A stretch of DNA of 20,394 bases from an uncultured Eubacteriales bacterium (GCA_900546615.1 URDJ01000044.1:1-20394); one strand, 5' to 3'; positions 6,407-14,981 are shown, numbered from the stretch's first letter. Program-made: numbers and translations. Notes: generated from the sequence alone by a model not told the origin.

Positions 6407-7977
6407 AGACGATGGATCTCGGCGGATTCTCCATAACTTCGTATACCTCCAACACGATGCTCATAATCTTCGCCATCTACAGTGTTCTGATAGTCGGCAT
6501 GGGCCTTTACATCAAGCGCTCGTCCAAAAAGGGCGATGGAGACAACCTTGCCTCCTTCCTGACGGGCGGCGGCGGTCTTGGAGCGTTTGCCATCGCCATG
6601 ATCGCGGCCACTAACTCCATGGCGGGCGGCACGATGATAACTGCTCCCGGACTCGGCTATGCGGTCGGCTTCACTGCGGCGCTAGTCTATTACGGCGGCT
6701 TTTTGACCGCGGCCTATGGTCTCGGCTCCGTGGGGCGCAAGGTCGCCATCCTCAGGGACCGCACCGGCTCCGTCACCTTCCTGCAGCTCATGAGGCTCCG
6801 CTTCCAGTCCGGCAAGGTCGTGGCTGCAATGGCGCTCACCGGCGCTTTCGGCCTCATCTTCTTCGCCACGGGCCAGATAACCTCCGGCGCGAAGGTGTTC
6901 GCCGCCGTCACCGGCAGCAACGCCTATTATCTCGGCCTGTTCCTCACTGTTGTTATCACCGTTATTTACACCATGTCCGGCGGCGTAAAGTCCATGGCCA
7001 AGGTCGCAATAGTTCAGGGCGTTATCATGCTGCTGGCAACCTTCGCCATAATCGGCGTGCTCTGCTACAAGAACGCAGAGCAGTACGGCAGCTTCCAGGC
7101 CGCCCTCGAAAACCTTGGCAACACCTTCCCCGGCGCCATAATGGCCAACACCGGCTTCAGTTTCTGGAGCGCACTGGGCACGGCGCTGTTCGCGGGCATT
7201 GGCCTTGGCGCGATGCCGCACGCCCTGTCCGTCACGATGACCTACAACAACCACAAAAAGCTCAAGCAGGGCGTCATGATCTCCTGCATCGTCTTTACTC
7301 TGGTCCAGGGCATCATGTGCTTCACCGGCCCTCTGGCCTACTCGCTCAACCCGAACCTCGTGACCAGCGACTACGCCACTATCTACACCGCCTCCAATCT
7401 TCTCCCCGCGTGGGTCGGCGGCATAATCTTCTGCGGCGTGTTTGCGGCCATCCAGTCCTCTATCGCCGGCCTTTGCATGGCCAGCGCCTCCGCCCTGGCG
7501 AAGGACTTCATCGTCGACAGCCTCAAGCCCAACTCCGACGCCAAGACCCAGAAGAAGATCAACGACATCTGCGTGCTCGGCTCCGCCGTGCTCGCGACGG
7601 CTATAGCGCTCAAGCCCACCGACCTGACCCAGTACATGATAAACTTCGCCGTCGGCGCCATAGCTTCCGCCTGGTACTTCCCCATGCTGCTCGGCATGTA
7701 CTGGAAGAAGTGCACTGGCAAGGGCATGTTCGCCTCCGTGATCGGCGGATTTGCGGTCTACATCGTGTGCTACTTCCTTTCGAGCGTCATACCCTCCACA
7801 AAGGCGTGGTGGGCGGCCAGTCTGGGCGGCGTGAACGCCTTTATCCCCGGTGTGCTGGCATCTCTGCTGCTTCTCGTCTTCGTCAGCAAGGCGACCCAGA
7901 AGGACAAGGTCAAGCTTGGCTATTTCCAGGTCTTCTTCTGCGAGGATTATGACGAGAGCTATGCCAGGATGAACTGA
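6403..7977 (+). CDS. Sodium:solute symporter (SSS family, PanF-like)
   Basis: The 524-residue protein is strongly hydrophobic with about 13 predicted spans, the normal SSS length and topology. Family-like segments include GGGLGAFAIAMIAATNSMAGGTM (in about 50-75), the TMSGGVKSMAKVAIVQGVIM stretch near 190-210, and IIFCGVFAAIQSSIAGLCMASASALAKDFI. The last, with its paired Ser residues, corresponds to the second sodium-site helix. It would import an organic anion with Na+. With a YhdT-like partner it looks like the pantothenate permease subgroup, but the operon indicates a degradable dicarboxylate or ester as cargo. It is followed 14 bases later by the esterase gene. Confidence 0.9.
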   Translation: MKTMDLGGFSITSYTSNTMLIIFAIYSVLIVGMGLYIKRSSKKGDGDNLASFLTGGGGLGAFAIAMIAATNSMAGGTMITAPGLGYAVGFTAALVYYGGFLTAAYGLGSVGRKVAILRDRTGSVTFLQLMRLRFQSGKVVAAMALTGAFGLIFFATGQITSGAKVFAAVTGSNAYYLGLFLTVVITVIYTMSGGVKSMAKVAIVQGVIMLLATFAIIGVLCYKNAEQYGSFQAALENLGNTFPGAIMANTGFSFWSALGTALFAGIGLGAMPHALSVTMTYNNHKKLKQGVMISCIVFTLVQGIMCFTGPLAYSLNPNLVTSDYATIYTASNLLPAWVGGIIFCGVFAAIQSSIAGLCMASASALAKDFIVDSLKPNSDAKTQKKINDICVLGSAVLATAIALKPTDLTQYMINFAVGAIASAWYFPMLLGMYWKKCTGKGMFASVIGGFAVYIVCYFLSSVIPSTKAWWAASLGGVNAFIPGVLASLLLLVFVSKATQKDKVKLGYFQVFFCEDYDESYARMN

Positions 7978-7991
7978 AAGGAGAGTGCTTC

Positions 7992-8960
7992 ATGGAGCCT
8001 GTCAAGGTAATAAGCATGGGCAGCTACCACATTGGCGGCAAAAAAGTCTCCATTGACGGCAGCGAGCCTTATGAGACCCCGCTGTGGCCGGGCGGTCCCA
8101 CCGTGGTCTATGACCCAAACGGAGAGTTCCAGGCCGGGCAGATGTACGTCCAGTATACGAGGATAGCCGATCCCGTGCTCCCGTATCCCGTATGTATGCT
8201 GCACGGCGGCGGCGGCACGGGAGCCATTTGGGAGTCCACGCAGGACGGCGGCCCCGGCTGGCAGTACATGTTCATGCAGAACGGCTTCAACGTCAATCTG
8301 TCGGACGCCGTCGAGCGCGGCAGGGCCTCCTGGGCACAGTTCCCGGAAATAAACGATGGCCCTCCGATGTTCAACAGCTATGCGGAGCGCTGGACGACCT
8401 ACCGCATCGGCCCGCGATACGGCGTCGGATATGAGGGCAGCCGCTTCGACCTGAGCAAGTACGACAACCTTATAAAGATGCATGTTCCCCGCTGGACGAG
8501 TTCGAACGACATGGTACAGGCCGCGTACGACGAATACTTCGGCAGTCTCACCGAAGGCTGCATCATTCTGGCTCACAGCCAGGGCGGCCTGTTCTCCCTC
8601 AACAGCGCGGTAAAGGACTGCAAGAACATCAAGGGCTTCATACTTGTCGAGAGCTCCTCGACGCTGGACGTCAACGTCACGGATGTCTCCGGCCTGAAAG
8701 ACATACCCTTCCTGTTTATTTACGGAGACTTCATAGGCCCCGAGTTCTGCATCGACGGCTATGAGTGGCCCGGCAACTTTGCCTACTACGGCACGATGCG
8801 CAACCTGCACAACAGGATACAGGAGCTGGGCGGAGACAGCACCTGGCTGCACCTGCCCGAGATCGGCATCCGAGGCAACACCCACGCGATGATGGTAGAG
8901 AACAACAGCCGCCAGATCGCCGACATCATTTGCGGCTGGATAAAAGAACACGTCCACTGA
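7992..8960 (+). CDS. Alpha/beta hydrolase, esterase-713-like
   Basis: The fold is an alpha/beta hydrolase with oxyanion loop HGGGGTG (71-77), nucleophile elbow AHSQGG (S196), and a likely catalytic H298 in GNTHAMM. E220 (VESSS), 24 residues after the serine, sits where I recall the acid of Alcaligenes esterase 713. The segment IWESTQDGGPGWQYMFMQNG (79-98) and the following DAVERGRASW match that subfamily's WETTPDGRxGW pattern. There is no signal peptide, so it acts in the cytoplasm after import. As last gene of the operon it could release the hydroxy-acid from an ester, or open a lactone, before CoA activation. Esterase class likely; substrate unknown. Confidence 0.85.
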   Translation: MEPVKVISMGSYHIGGKKVSIDGSEPYETPLWPGGPTVVYDPNGEFQAGQMYVQYTRIADPVLPYPVCMLHGGGGTGAIWESTQDGGPGWQYMFMQNGFNVNLSDAVERGRASWAQFPEINDGPPMFNSYAERWTTYRIGPRYGVGYEGSRFDLSKYDNLIKMHVPRWTSSNDMVQAAYDEYFGSLTEGCIILAHSQGGLFSLNSAVKDCKNIKGFILVESSSTLDVNVTDVSGLKDIPFLFIYGDFIGPEFCIDGYEWPGNFAYYGTMRNLHNRIQELGGDSTWLHLPEIGIRGNTHAMMVENNSRQIADIICGWIKEHVH

Positions 8961-8985
8961 GTAAAAGCACAACTACAACAAACGC

Positions 8986-9020
8986 AGCAGCCCCGTCAGG
9001 TTTCGCCTGACGGGGCTGCT
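8986..9020. terminator. Hairpin terminator between convergent genes
   Basis: AGCAGCCCCGTCAGG (8986-9000) pairs perfectly with CCTGACGGGGCTGCT (9006-9020) around TTTCG. It lies between the esterase stop (8960) and the moeA-PBP stop (9026). The following + strand sequence has few Ts (TGCTGCTAT), so termination may be only partial. Confidence 0.75.
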
Positions 9021-9025
9021 TGCTG

Positions 9026-10933
9026 CTATATCTCTATCTCCTCTCCCGGTCTGTCCAGGGTGTAGCCGCCCAGCTTTGCGAGGCGGGCCTTGAAGGCTTC
9101 GGAGCGCAGGAGCTTCAGGGCCGCCTGGACGGGCATGCTGTCACAGGCACTGTCGGGGACAAGCAGGTCGTAGCGCTCCTCGCAGATCGGGATGAAACTC
9201 AGGTCGTACAGCTTCGCCGCCGACCAGATGCCCAGCGCCGCATCCGCCCTGCCGTTCGCCACCTGCGCCGCAGCCGCCGTATGCGTCGGTTCCTCCCAGG
9301 CGTAACCGTACACCCGTCCCGTGTCCACCCCGGCCCGGGCGCACAGCCAGTCCGCCAGCACCCTCGTGCCCGAGCCGCGCTGACGGTTCACATACCGCAG
9401 CCCCGGACGCGCGAGATCCTCTATCCCCTTCAGGCCCAGAGGATTCCCCGGCGCCGCCATCAGGCCCTGCACCCTGCCCACGCAGCGTATGAGGTGCACG
9501 CCGCCATTCGGGAAATATCTCCGTATATAGCTCACGTTATACTCGCCCGTCTCCGTATCCAGCAGGTGACAGCCCGCCATGTGCGCCTCGCCTCGCCGCA
9601 CGGCCATCAGCCCGCCCATGGAGCCCACGTGCGACGAGCTCATCCACAGCCGCCTGTCCTCTATGTGCAGCAGGTCCGCCAGCTCGTCCAGCAGCGGGTC
9701 GTGGCTGCCCACCACCACCAGCGTGTTCCTCAGCTTCTCCATCGGAGACAGCAGCCGCACCTCTGCCTCGCTGCCCGCCTCATATCCCTCCGTGCCCTGC
9801 GGCACCTCCAGGATGCCGTCGGCCCGCATGAAGGAACTCACCACCCCGCTGCCGCGGCTGAGCGGGGTCGCCACTATCCTGCCGCCCACACTGCCCATGC
9901 GCACACGCAGATACTCCTTATACTTCAGCCCCGACACCACCGGCCGGGTCAGGACCGCCCGGCAGCTCGCCGCAGGCTCCGGCGCTCTCCGGTACCACTC
10001 GTCCAGCAGCGGCTTTACGATCTCCTCGAGCACCAGTATGCCCGACACCGGGTAGCCCGGCACGCCCACGACCGGCACCGCGCGCACCGCGCCCAGTATC
10101 GCCGGCTTGCCCGGCTTCATCGCCAGCCCGTGGTACAGCACCTCGCCCAAGTCCTCAAGCACCGCGGCCGAGCAGTCGTCCCGCCCCGCGGACGAGCCTG
10201 CGCCCAGCAGTACGATATCGCAGCCCTCCGCCGCCTCGGCCAGCGCCGTCCTTATCTTTTCCGGCTCGTCCCGCACGATGGGCCACACCCGAGGCTCGGC
10301 GCCCCACTCCCGCAGCATGGACGAGAAGATGGCGCTGTTGAACTCCATGACCTCGCCCGGCTTCGGCGCGGCGCAGGGCCGCACCAGCTCGTCGCCCGTC
10401 GGGATGATGCCCACGACCGGCCTTCTGAGCACATCAAGCTCCGTCACGCCGCCGGCAAGCAGCGCGCCCACCGCCGAGGGACTTATCCGCGTATACGAGC
10501 CGAGCAGCAGCTCGCCCGCGCACACGTCCTCGCCTGTCTGCCGCACGTTCTGCCCCGGCGTCACGGGGCTGGTGAGCCGCACAGAGCCGTCCGGCCCCCA
10601 GAGCAGCTCCTCCACCATGACCACGGCGTCGCAGCCCTCGGGCAGGGAATCGCCGGTGTCCACCACCGTGAAGCTCCCCGCGCCCAGCACCGCCGGGCGG
10701 GTCTCCGAGCAGCCGAAGCTCGCCGAGGCCGCTATCGCTATGCCGTCCATGGCGCAGGCCGCATAATGCGGTGCGCAGCAGTTCGCGTAAACCCCGCAGG
10801 CGCTCGTCCGGCCCGAAGCTTCAACAGCCGCGACCCGCTCCGGTTTTGCCTCAAAGCCGCGGGCTCTCAGCCAGCTTATATATTCCTCCCGCGCCGTCTC
10901 AGGCGCGGTGTTTGTCAGAAATCCAAACGCCAT
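9026..10933 (-). CDS. MoeA-like molybdopterin molybdotransferase fused to a periplasmic-binding-protein-like domain
   Basis: Residues 1-400 are a complete MoeA-like region: AMDG (61-64), TGDSLPEGCDAVV, IIPTGDEL (176-183), GAGSSAGRDD (244-253), MKPGKPAILG (272-281) and GVPGYPVSGI. Residues of about 402-635 form a PBP-like domain (VVVGSHDPLLDELADLL, SSSHVGSMGG, RQRGSGTR) with the fold of ModE/LysR-type anion or cofactor sensors. It has no signal peptide and acts in the cytoplasm. MoeA proteins insert molybdate into adenylylated molybdopterin. The extra domain may sense molybdate or steer the enzyme to one oxidoreductase. The loop GAGSSAG departs from the usual GGVSVG, so specialised or regulatory function is possible. 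ATG 10933 has GGAGG six bases upstream, two bases after the moeA stop. Confidence 0.9.
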   Translation of the reverse strand: MAFGFLTNTAPETAREEYISWLRARGFEAKPERVAAVEASGRTSACGVYANCCAPHYAACAMDGIAIAASASFGCSETRPAVLGAGSFTVVDTGDSLPEGCDAVVMVEELLWGPDGSVRLTSPVTPGQNVRQTGEDVCAGELLLGSYTRISPSAVGALLAGGVTELDVLRRPVVGIIPTGDELVRPCAAPKPGEVMEFNSAIFSSMLREWGAEPRVWPIVRDEPEKIRTALAEAAEGCDIVLLGAGSSAGRDDCSAAVLEDLGEVLYHGLAMKPGKPAILGAVRAVPVVGVPGYPVSGILVLEEIVKPLLDEWYRRAPEPAASCRAVLTRPVVSGLKYKEYLRVRMGSVGGRIVATPLSRGSGVVSSFMRADGILEVPQGTEGYEAGSEAEVRLLSPMEKLRNTLVVVGSHDPLLDELADLLHIEDRRLWMSSSHVGSMGGLMAVRRGEAHMAGCHLLDTETGEYNVSYIRRYFPNGGVHLIRCVGRVQGLMAAPGNPLGLKGIEDLARPGLRYVNRQRGSGTRVLADWLCARAGVDTGRVYGYAWEEPTHTAAAAQVANGRADAALGIWSAAKLYDLSFIPICEERYDLLVPDSACDSMPVQAALKLLRSEAFKARLAKLGGYTLDRPGEEIEI

Positions 10934-10935
10934 AT

Positions 10936-12156
10936 TCAGCCTCCGCAGACCGTCACTTCGACTTCGGCGCCCTTCGGCAGCCCCTCGCAGTCGCGCCCTA
11001 CGCAGATGAAACCATCGGAGCCGGAGAGCGTGCTTATAAGCCCCGACTTGCCGCGCACGGGCAGGGCCTCAAGCCCGTCCTCGCCCTCGGTGAGCCTGAC
11101 GCCCATGTACAGCGCCCGGCCGTCGTTGGCCGAGACCGGCTCCGCGAGGCGTGCGCGTACCTTATACTGCCTGCGCTCCGCGCCCGAGAGCCGGTCGAGC
11201 AGCGGCAGCACGAACAGCCGCGTCACGAACCAGGCCGCAACCGGGTGCCCCGGAAGGCCGAACACCGGTTTGCCCCCGACCTTCCCCAGAATGCTGGGCT
11301 TGCCCGGCTTCATCGCCACTCCATGGAGCAGGAGCTTTCCCTCGGAGCCGATTACGCGGCAGGCGGCGTCGCGCTTCCCTACGCTGCTGCCGCCGGAGAT
11401 GAGCACCGCGTCCGCGCTCTCCGCCGCCCCGCGCAGCGCCGAGGCCAGCAGCTCGTCCTCGTCCCCGACCCGGCCGCAGAAGACCGGCTCCGCCCCGAAC
11501 TCGCGCAGCAGCGCCATGAGCATGGGGCTGTTCACGTCGCGTATCTGCCCCTCCCCCGGCGTCTCGGACGGGGAGACCAGCTCGTCCCCGGTGGAGATGA
11601 CCGCGACCCTCAGCCGCCTTGCGACCTCGACCTCCGCACAGCCCAGCGCGGCAAGCGCGCCGATGTCCTGGCTCCGGAGCCGCCGCCCGCGCCTGAACAT
11701 GAGCTGCCCCGCAGCGGCGTCCTCGTCCGCGCGTATGATGTCCCGGCCCGGCGCGGAGGGCTTTGAGACGCCTATCCATCCGTCGCCGTAGTCCTCGGCG
11801 TGCTCGAGCATGACCGCGCAGTCCGCGCCCGCGGGTATGGCTCCGCCCGTCGGCACGGCGGCGCATTCCCCGGGCCCCAGCTCAAAGTCCGCGGCTTTGC
11901 CCATCCTCACCTCGCGCACGAGCCTGAACATCGCGGGCAGGGCCTCCGTGCAGCCAAAGGTCTCCGAGGCCCGCAGAGCGTAGCCGTCCACGGTCGAGCG
12001 CGCGAAGCCCGGCACGTCCTCAGCGGCGTATATGTCCTCCGCCAGCACGCGGCCCGGGGCCGAGTCCAGCCCGACGGTCTCCGCGAGGCCCGAAAGCGGC
12101 TCAAATTCGCGGTCTATGATTTCCAGCACCTCATCCGGCGTCTTTACTCTGAGCAC
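10936..12156 (-). CDS. moeA: Molybdopterin molybdenumtransferase MoeA
   Basis: The 406-residue length is typical. It carries STVDGYALR (54-62), AAVPTGGAIPAGAD, VISTGDELV, RDVNSPML, ISGGSSVGKRD, AMKPGKPSILG and GLPGHPVAAWF, covering the four MoeA domains. It ligates molybdenum to adenylyl-molybdopterin in the final step of cofactor synthesis. The start is GTG 12154-12156 with GGAGGT six bases upstream. It is first in a two-gene operon with the moeA-PBP fusion and has a good promoter at 12184-12212. The catalytic loops are more canonical than in the fused paralogue, so this is probably the housekeeping copy. Confidence 0.95.
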   Translation of the reverse strand: MLRVKTPDEVLEIIDREFEPLSGLAETVGLDSAPGRVLAEDIYAAEDVPGFARSTVDGYALRASETFGCTEALPAMFRLVREVRMGKAADFELGPGECAAVPTGGAIPAGADCAVMLEHAEDYGDGWIGVSKPSAPGRDIIRADEDAAAGQLMFRRGRRLRSQDIGALAALGCAEVEVARRLRVAVISTGDELVSPSETPGEGQIRDVNSPMLMALLREFGAEPVFCGRVGDEDELLASALRGAAESADAVLISGGSSVGKRDAACRVIGSEGKLLLHGVAMKPGKPSILGKVGGKPVFGLPGHPVAAWFVTRLFVLPLLDRLSGAERRQYKVRARLAEPVSANDGRALYMGVRLTEGEDGLEALPVRGKSGLISTLSGSDGFICVGRDCEGLPKGAEVEVTVCGG

Positions 12157-12183
12157 GTCTTACCTCCATAAGCCTTTTTCTCA

Positions 12184-12212
12184 ATTATATCCTCTCGCCC
12201 CTTTCGGCACAA
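12184..12212 (-). promoter_or_regulatory. Promoter of the moeA operon
   Basis: On the - strand, TTGTGC (12207-12212) is followed after 17 bases by a perfect TATAAT (12184-12189). Transcription would start near 12177, giving a short leader of about 20 bases before GTG 12156. Confidence 0.7.
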
Positions 12213-12263
12213 GTCCTGTTGACGCATGGTGTAAAATGAAAAATAACAGGGAGGTGTGACGGG

Positions 12264-12950
12264 ATGGAGAGGCGTCTTTTGCGGAACCTGCCCGCGCTCA
12301 CGGAGGCGGAGTGCGAAAAACTGAAGTCGAGCAGGGTGTTCATCTGCGGCTGCGGCGGGCTGGGCGGCTATCTGTCGGAGCTGGTCGTGCGGGCAGGCGT
12401 GGGGAAGGTCAGGGCGGCCGACCCGGACGTGTTCGACGAGACGAACCTGAACCGCCAGCTGCTCGCGACGAGGGAGAGCCTCGGCCGGAACAAGGCCCTC
12501 TGCGCCATGGAACGCGCAAGGCTCATAGCGCCGGAGACAGAGTACGAGGCTCTGGCCGTGCGGCTGGATGAGAGCAATGCCGAAGGCCTGCTCGCGGGAT
12601 GCGACATCGTGCTGGACGGGCTGGACAGCGCCCGGTCGCGGCGCACGCTGTCGGCTGCCTGCGCTCGGCTGGGGCTGCCGCTGGTGCTGGGAGCGGTGGA
12701 CGGCTGGCTCTGCCACGCGGCGCTCTCCATGCCGGGCGACGGGCTGACGGAGAGACTGTACCCCGCCGGCACGGCAGATGCGGACGCCGCAGCCGCGCCC
12801 GTCGGGACGCTGAGCTTCTGCCCGGCCCTCTGTGCCTCCGTTCAGGTCGCGCTCTGCGTCGCGTACCTCTGCGGCAGAGACGTCGAGAGCGGCAGGCTCT
12901 GCTGCTTTGACCTGCTCGGCCAGAGGCACGAGAGCTTCCGCCTGGCCTGA
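12264..12950 (+). CDS. ThiF/HesA/MoeB-family adenylyltransferase (E1-like)
   Basis: The protein has the nucleotide loop GCGGLGG (29-35), acidic residues D53/D55, the NLNRQ arginine finger (62-66), K77 in RNKA and D118/D121 in DGLD, all standard for E1-like enzymes that adenylate the C-terminus of a ubiquitin-like sulfur carrier. At 228 residues it is a short HesA/MoeB form. The paired CxxC zinc motifs of MoeB are not seen; CPALC and LCC near the C-terminus may stand in. It is divergent from moeA, so a role in molybdopterin dithiolene sulfuration is likely, but no moaD-type carrier is nearby. ATG 12264 follows GGGAGGTG. TTGACG at 12219 is a tempting -35, but the matching -10 would remove the ribosome site. 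Confidence 0.85.
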   Translation: MERRLLRNLPALTEAECEKLKSSRVFICGCGGLGGYLSELVVRAGVGKVRAADPDVFDETNLNRQLLATRESLGRNKALCAMERARLIAPETEYEALAVRLDESNAEGLLAGCDIVLDGLDSARSRRTLSAACARLGLPLVLGAVDGWLCHAALSMPGDGLTERLYPAGTADADAAAAPVGTLSFCPALCASVQVALCVAYLCGRDVESGRLCCFDLLGQRHESFRLA

Positions 12951-12981
12951 CGCCGGCTGTTTAAGGATTGACAAACCGGCG
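12951..12981. promoter_or_regulatory. Inverted repeat flanking the next promoter's -35 box
   Basis: CGCCGG (12951-12956) and CCGGCG (12976-12981) flank TTGACA (12968-12973). The repeat begins right after the adenylyltransferase stop. It may be an operator or a weak hairpin end for the upstream transcript; the 19-base loop is long for a terminator. Confidence 0.3.
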
Positions 12982-12996
12982 CAACGGAAATAAAAT
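12968..12996 (+). promoter_or_regulatory. Promoter of the DUF4914-like gene
   Basis: TTGACA (12968-12973) and TAAAAT (12991-12996) have a 17-base spacer. The start point would be near 13003, about 55 bases before ATG 13059. This is a strong, near-consensus promoter, suggesting good expression. Confidence 0.75.
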
Positions 12997-13058
12997 AATA
13001 TGGTGTGTTACAGCGATTGCGCCGTTTCCATGCCCGGCGCGGAAAGTGAGGTAGGCAG

Positions 13059-14936
13059 ATGAATATACTTTTTGAGAGGTTTACTCTCCCGGAGCAGCTC
13101 AGCCGGGTCATCTACAACAGCCCGAGCGTCATCATCCCGACCAGCAAGGAGGTCCTCTTCGAGCTGATCTTCGGCAACGAGTACACGGGCAAGATCGAGG
13201 TTCTCTACGACATCCACGGCAAGGCCGTGAAGGAGGCGGAGGTCGTCCGCTGCAAAAACGGCGCGGCGGTGAACTATCCCGAGGATTACATGCGCAGGAG
13301 AGACCCTGACTGCATGCGCATAGCCGACGACCTTCCGACAGATAAGCCCAGGTTCGAGGATGTCTATGGATATAAATTCGAGGAACTGAGGATTGAGACG
13401 CTCCGCTGGCTGACGAAGCAGGAGCTGATACTGGTTCCGTTCAAGGCAGGCGGATATGAATACGGCTATGAGGCGGTGCTGGTCTGCCCGAGGAACGCGG
13501 CGTTCTTCGGCTTTGCCATGGCTCAGCTGCAGGCCTTTGTTGATATCAGGACGGTGGAGCATTTCAAGCCCCGCGCGGTGGTCTATGCGGCGCCCCCCTT
13601 CAGGCACACGCACTTTAACGGCAAGCAGGTCGTCGTCCACAACAGGAAAGAGGACCTGCACGAGGTGTTCTCCTATAACCTCTACCCCGGCCCCTCGGCG
13701 AAGAAGGGCATCTACAGCGTGCTTCTCGATATAGGCGAGCAGGAGGGCTGGGTCACAGCCCACGCCTCGTCGGCGAGGATAATCACTCCCTACGAGAACG
13801 AGATGGTCATGATGCACGAGGGCGCTTCCGGCGGCGGCAAGAGCGAGCTGCTGCAGGACGTCATGCGCTGCGCCGACGGCCGCGTGCTGCTGGGCGTGGA
13901 CCTTGTGACGGGTGAGGAGCGCTATATAAGCATGAGCGACACCTGTACCATAGCCCCCGTGACGGACGATATGGCCATGTGCCCGCCCAGCATACAGAAA
14001 AGCGGCGGCAAGCTAAGCCTCGTCGACGGCGAGGACGGCTGGTTCGTCCGCGTGGACGGCATCACCTCCTACGGCTGCGACCCGATGTACGAGAGGATAG
14101 CCATACATTCGAAGGAGCCTCTGATGTTCTTCAACCTCGAGGCGAGGCCAATGGCCACCTGCCTGCCCTGGGAGCATGTGCTTGACTCCGACGGCAAGCC
14201 CTGCCCGAACCCGAGGATCATAGTGCCGAGGCGTATGATAGAAAATATCGTCTCTGAGCCGGTGGACGTGGACGTGCGGTCCTTTGGCGTGAGGATGCCG
14301 CCCGCAACGGCGAAGAAGCCGACCTACGGTATCATGGGCCTTATGCACATCATCCCGCCGGCACTGGCCTGGCTGTGGAGGCTCGTCGCACCGAGGGGCT
14401 TCAAAAACCCGAGCATAAGCGGAGGAAGTCCGCTGGCGAGCGAGGGCGTCGGCTCCTACTGGCCCTTCGCGACCGGCAAGCGGGTCGTGCAGGCCAACCT
14501 GCTGCTCGAGCAGATCATAAACTGCTCGCAGACTCGGTACGTGCTCATCCCGAACCAGCACATCGGCAGCTTCAAGGTCGGTTTCGCGGCCGAGTGGATA
14601 GCGAGGGAGTACCTCGCCCGCCGCGGCGGCGTCAACATGAAGATGGATAGGCTCTCTCCGGCGCGCTGCCCGCTCTTCGGTTATTCGCTCAACGAGATGA
14701 AGGTCGATGGCCAGAGGATATCCAGCCGCTTCCTCAGACCCGAGCTGCAGGAGTCGCTGGGCGAGGAAGGCTACGACAAGGGCGCGGAGATCCTTTACAA
14801 CTTCTTCGCTAAGGAGCTTTCCGTGTACGACTGCGATGAGCTGCACCCGGTCGGAAAGCAGATACTCGAGTGCTTTAAGAAAAGAGGCTCTATCGAGGAC
14901 TATTGCAAGATCATCCCGCTGGGACTCAGCGAATAA
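13059..14936 (+). CDS. DUF4914-like, PEP-carboxykinase-related P-loop protein
   Basis: The 625-residue length and the motifs agree with my memory of the DUF4914 family, which is uncharacterised and distantly related to phosphoenolpyruvate carboxykinase. The clearest motif is HEGASGGGKSE (residues 253-263), a PEPCK-type kinase-1 P-loop. LLGVDLVTGEERYISMSD follows soon after, in the place of the kinase-2 region. Other conserved-looking stretches are MFFNLEARPMATCLPWEH and ISGGSPLASEGVGSYWPF. It is soluble with no signal peptide. It probably binds a nucleotide and a metal, and might decarboxylate or phosphorylate a small acid, but no reaction is established. It stands alone between its own promoter and terminator. 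ATG 13059 is preceded by GTGAGGTAG. Confidence 0.8.
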   Translation: MNILFERFTLPEQLSRVIYNSPSVIIPTSKEVLFELIFGNEYTGKIEVLYDIHGKAVKEAEVVRCKNGAAVNYPEDYMRRRDPDCMRIADDLPTDKPRFEDVYGYKFEELRIETLRWLTKQELILVPFKAGGYEYGYEAVLVCPRNAAFFGFAMAQLQAFVDIRTVEHFKPRAVVYAAPPFRHTHFNGKQVVVHNRKEDLHEVFSYNLYPGPSAKKGIYSVLLDIGEQEGWVTAHASSARIITPYENEMVMMHEGASGGGKSELLQDVMRCADGRVLLGVDLVTGEERYISMSDTCTIAPVTDDMAMCPPSIQKSGGKLSLVDGEDGWFVRVDGITSYGCDPMYERIAIHSKEPLMFFNLEARPMATCLPWEHVLDSDGKPCPNPRIIVPRRMIENIVSEPVDVDVRSFGVRMPPATAKKPTYGIMGLMHIIPPALAWLWRLVAPRGFKNPSISGGSPLASEGVGSYWPFATGKRVVQANLLLEQIINCSQTRYVLIPNQHIGSFKVGFAAEWIAREYLARRGGVNMKMDRLSPARCPLFGYSLNEMKVDGQRISSRFLRPELQESLGEEGYDKGAEILYNFFAKELSVYDCDELHPVGKQILECFKKRGSIEDYCKIIPLGLSE

Positions 14937-14951
14937 TAAGGAAGAAGATAT

Positions 14952-14981
14952 AAGGCCCCGGAGCAAGGCTTCCGGGGCCTT
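14952..14981 (+). terminator. Intrinsic terminator after the DUF4914-like gene
   Basis: AAGGCCCCGGA (14952-14962) pairs with TCCGGGGCCTT (14971-14981) around an eight-base loop, followed by ATCGTCATTTTG. It begins 15 bases after the stop codon. Confidence 0.8.

Noticed and set aside
9020..11791. 923-codon + strand open frame opposite the two moeA genes
   Set aside because: It is Arg/His/Pro-rich without domains and lies antisense to two genes with full MoeA motifs. GC-rich coding DNA often leaves the opposite frame open.
12219..12247. TTGACG-17-AATAAC promoter for the E1-like gene
   Set aside because: Transcription would start inside the ribosome site, leaving no usable leader. The true promoter is unclear.
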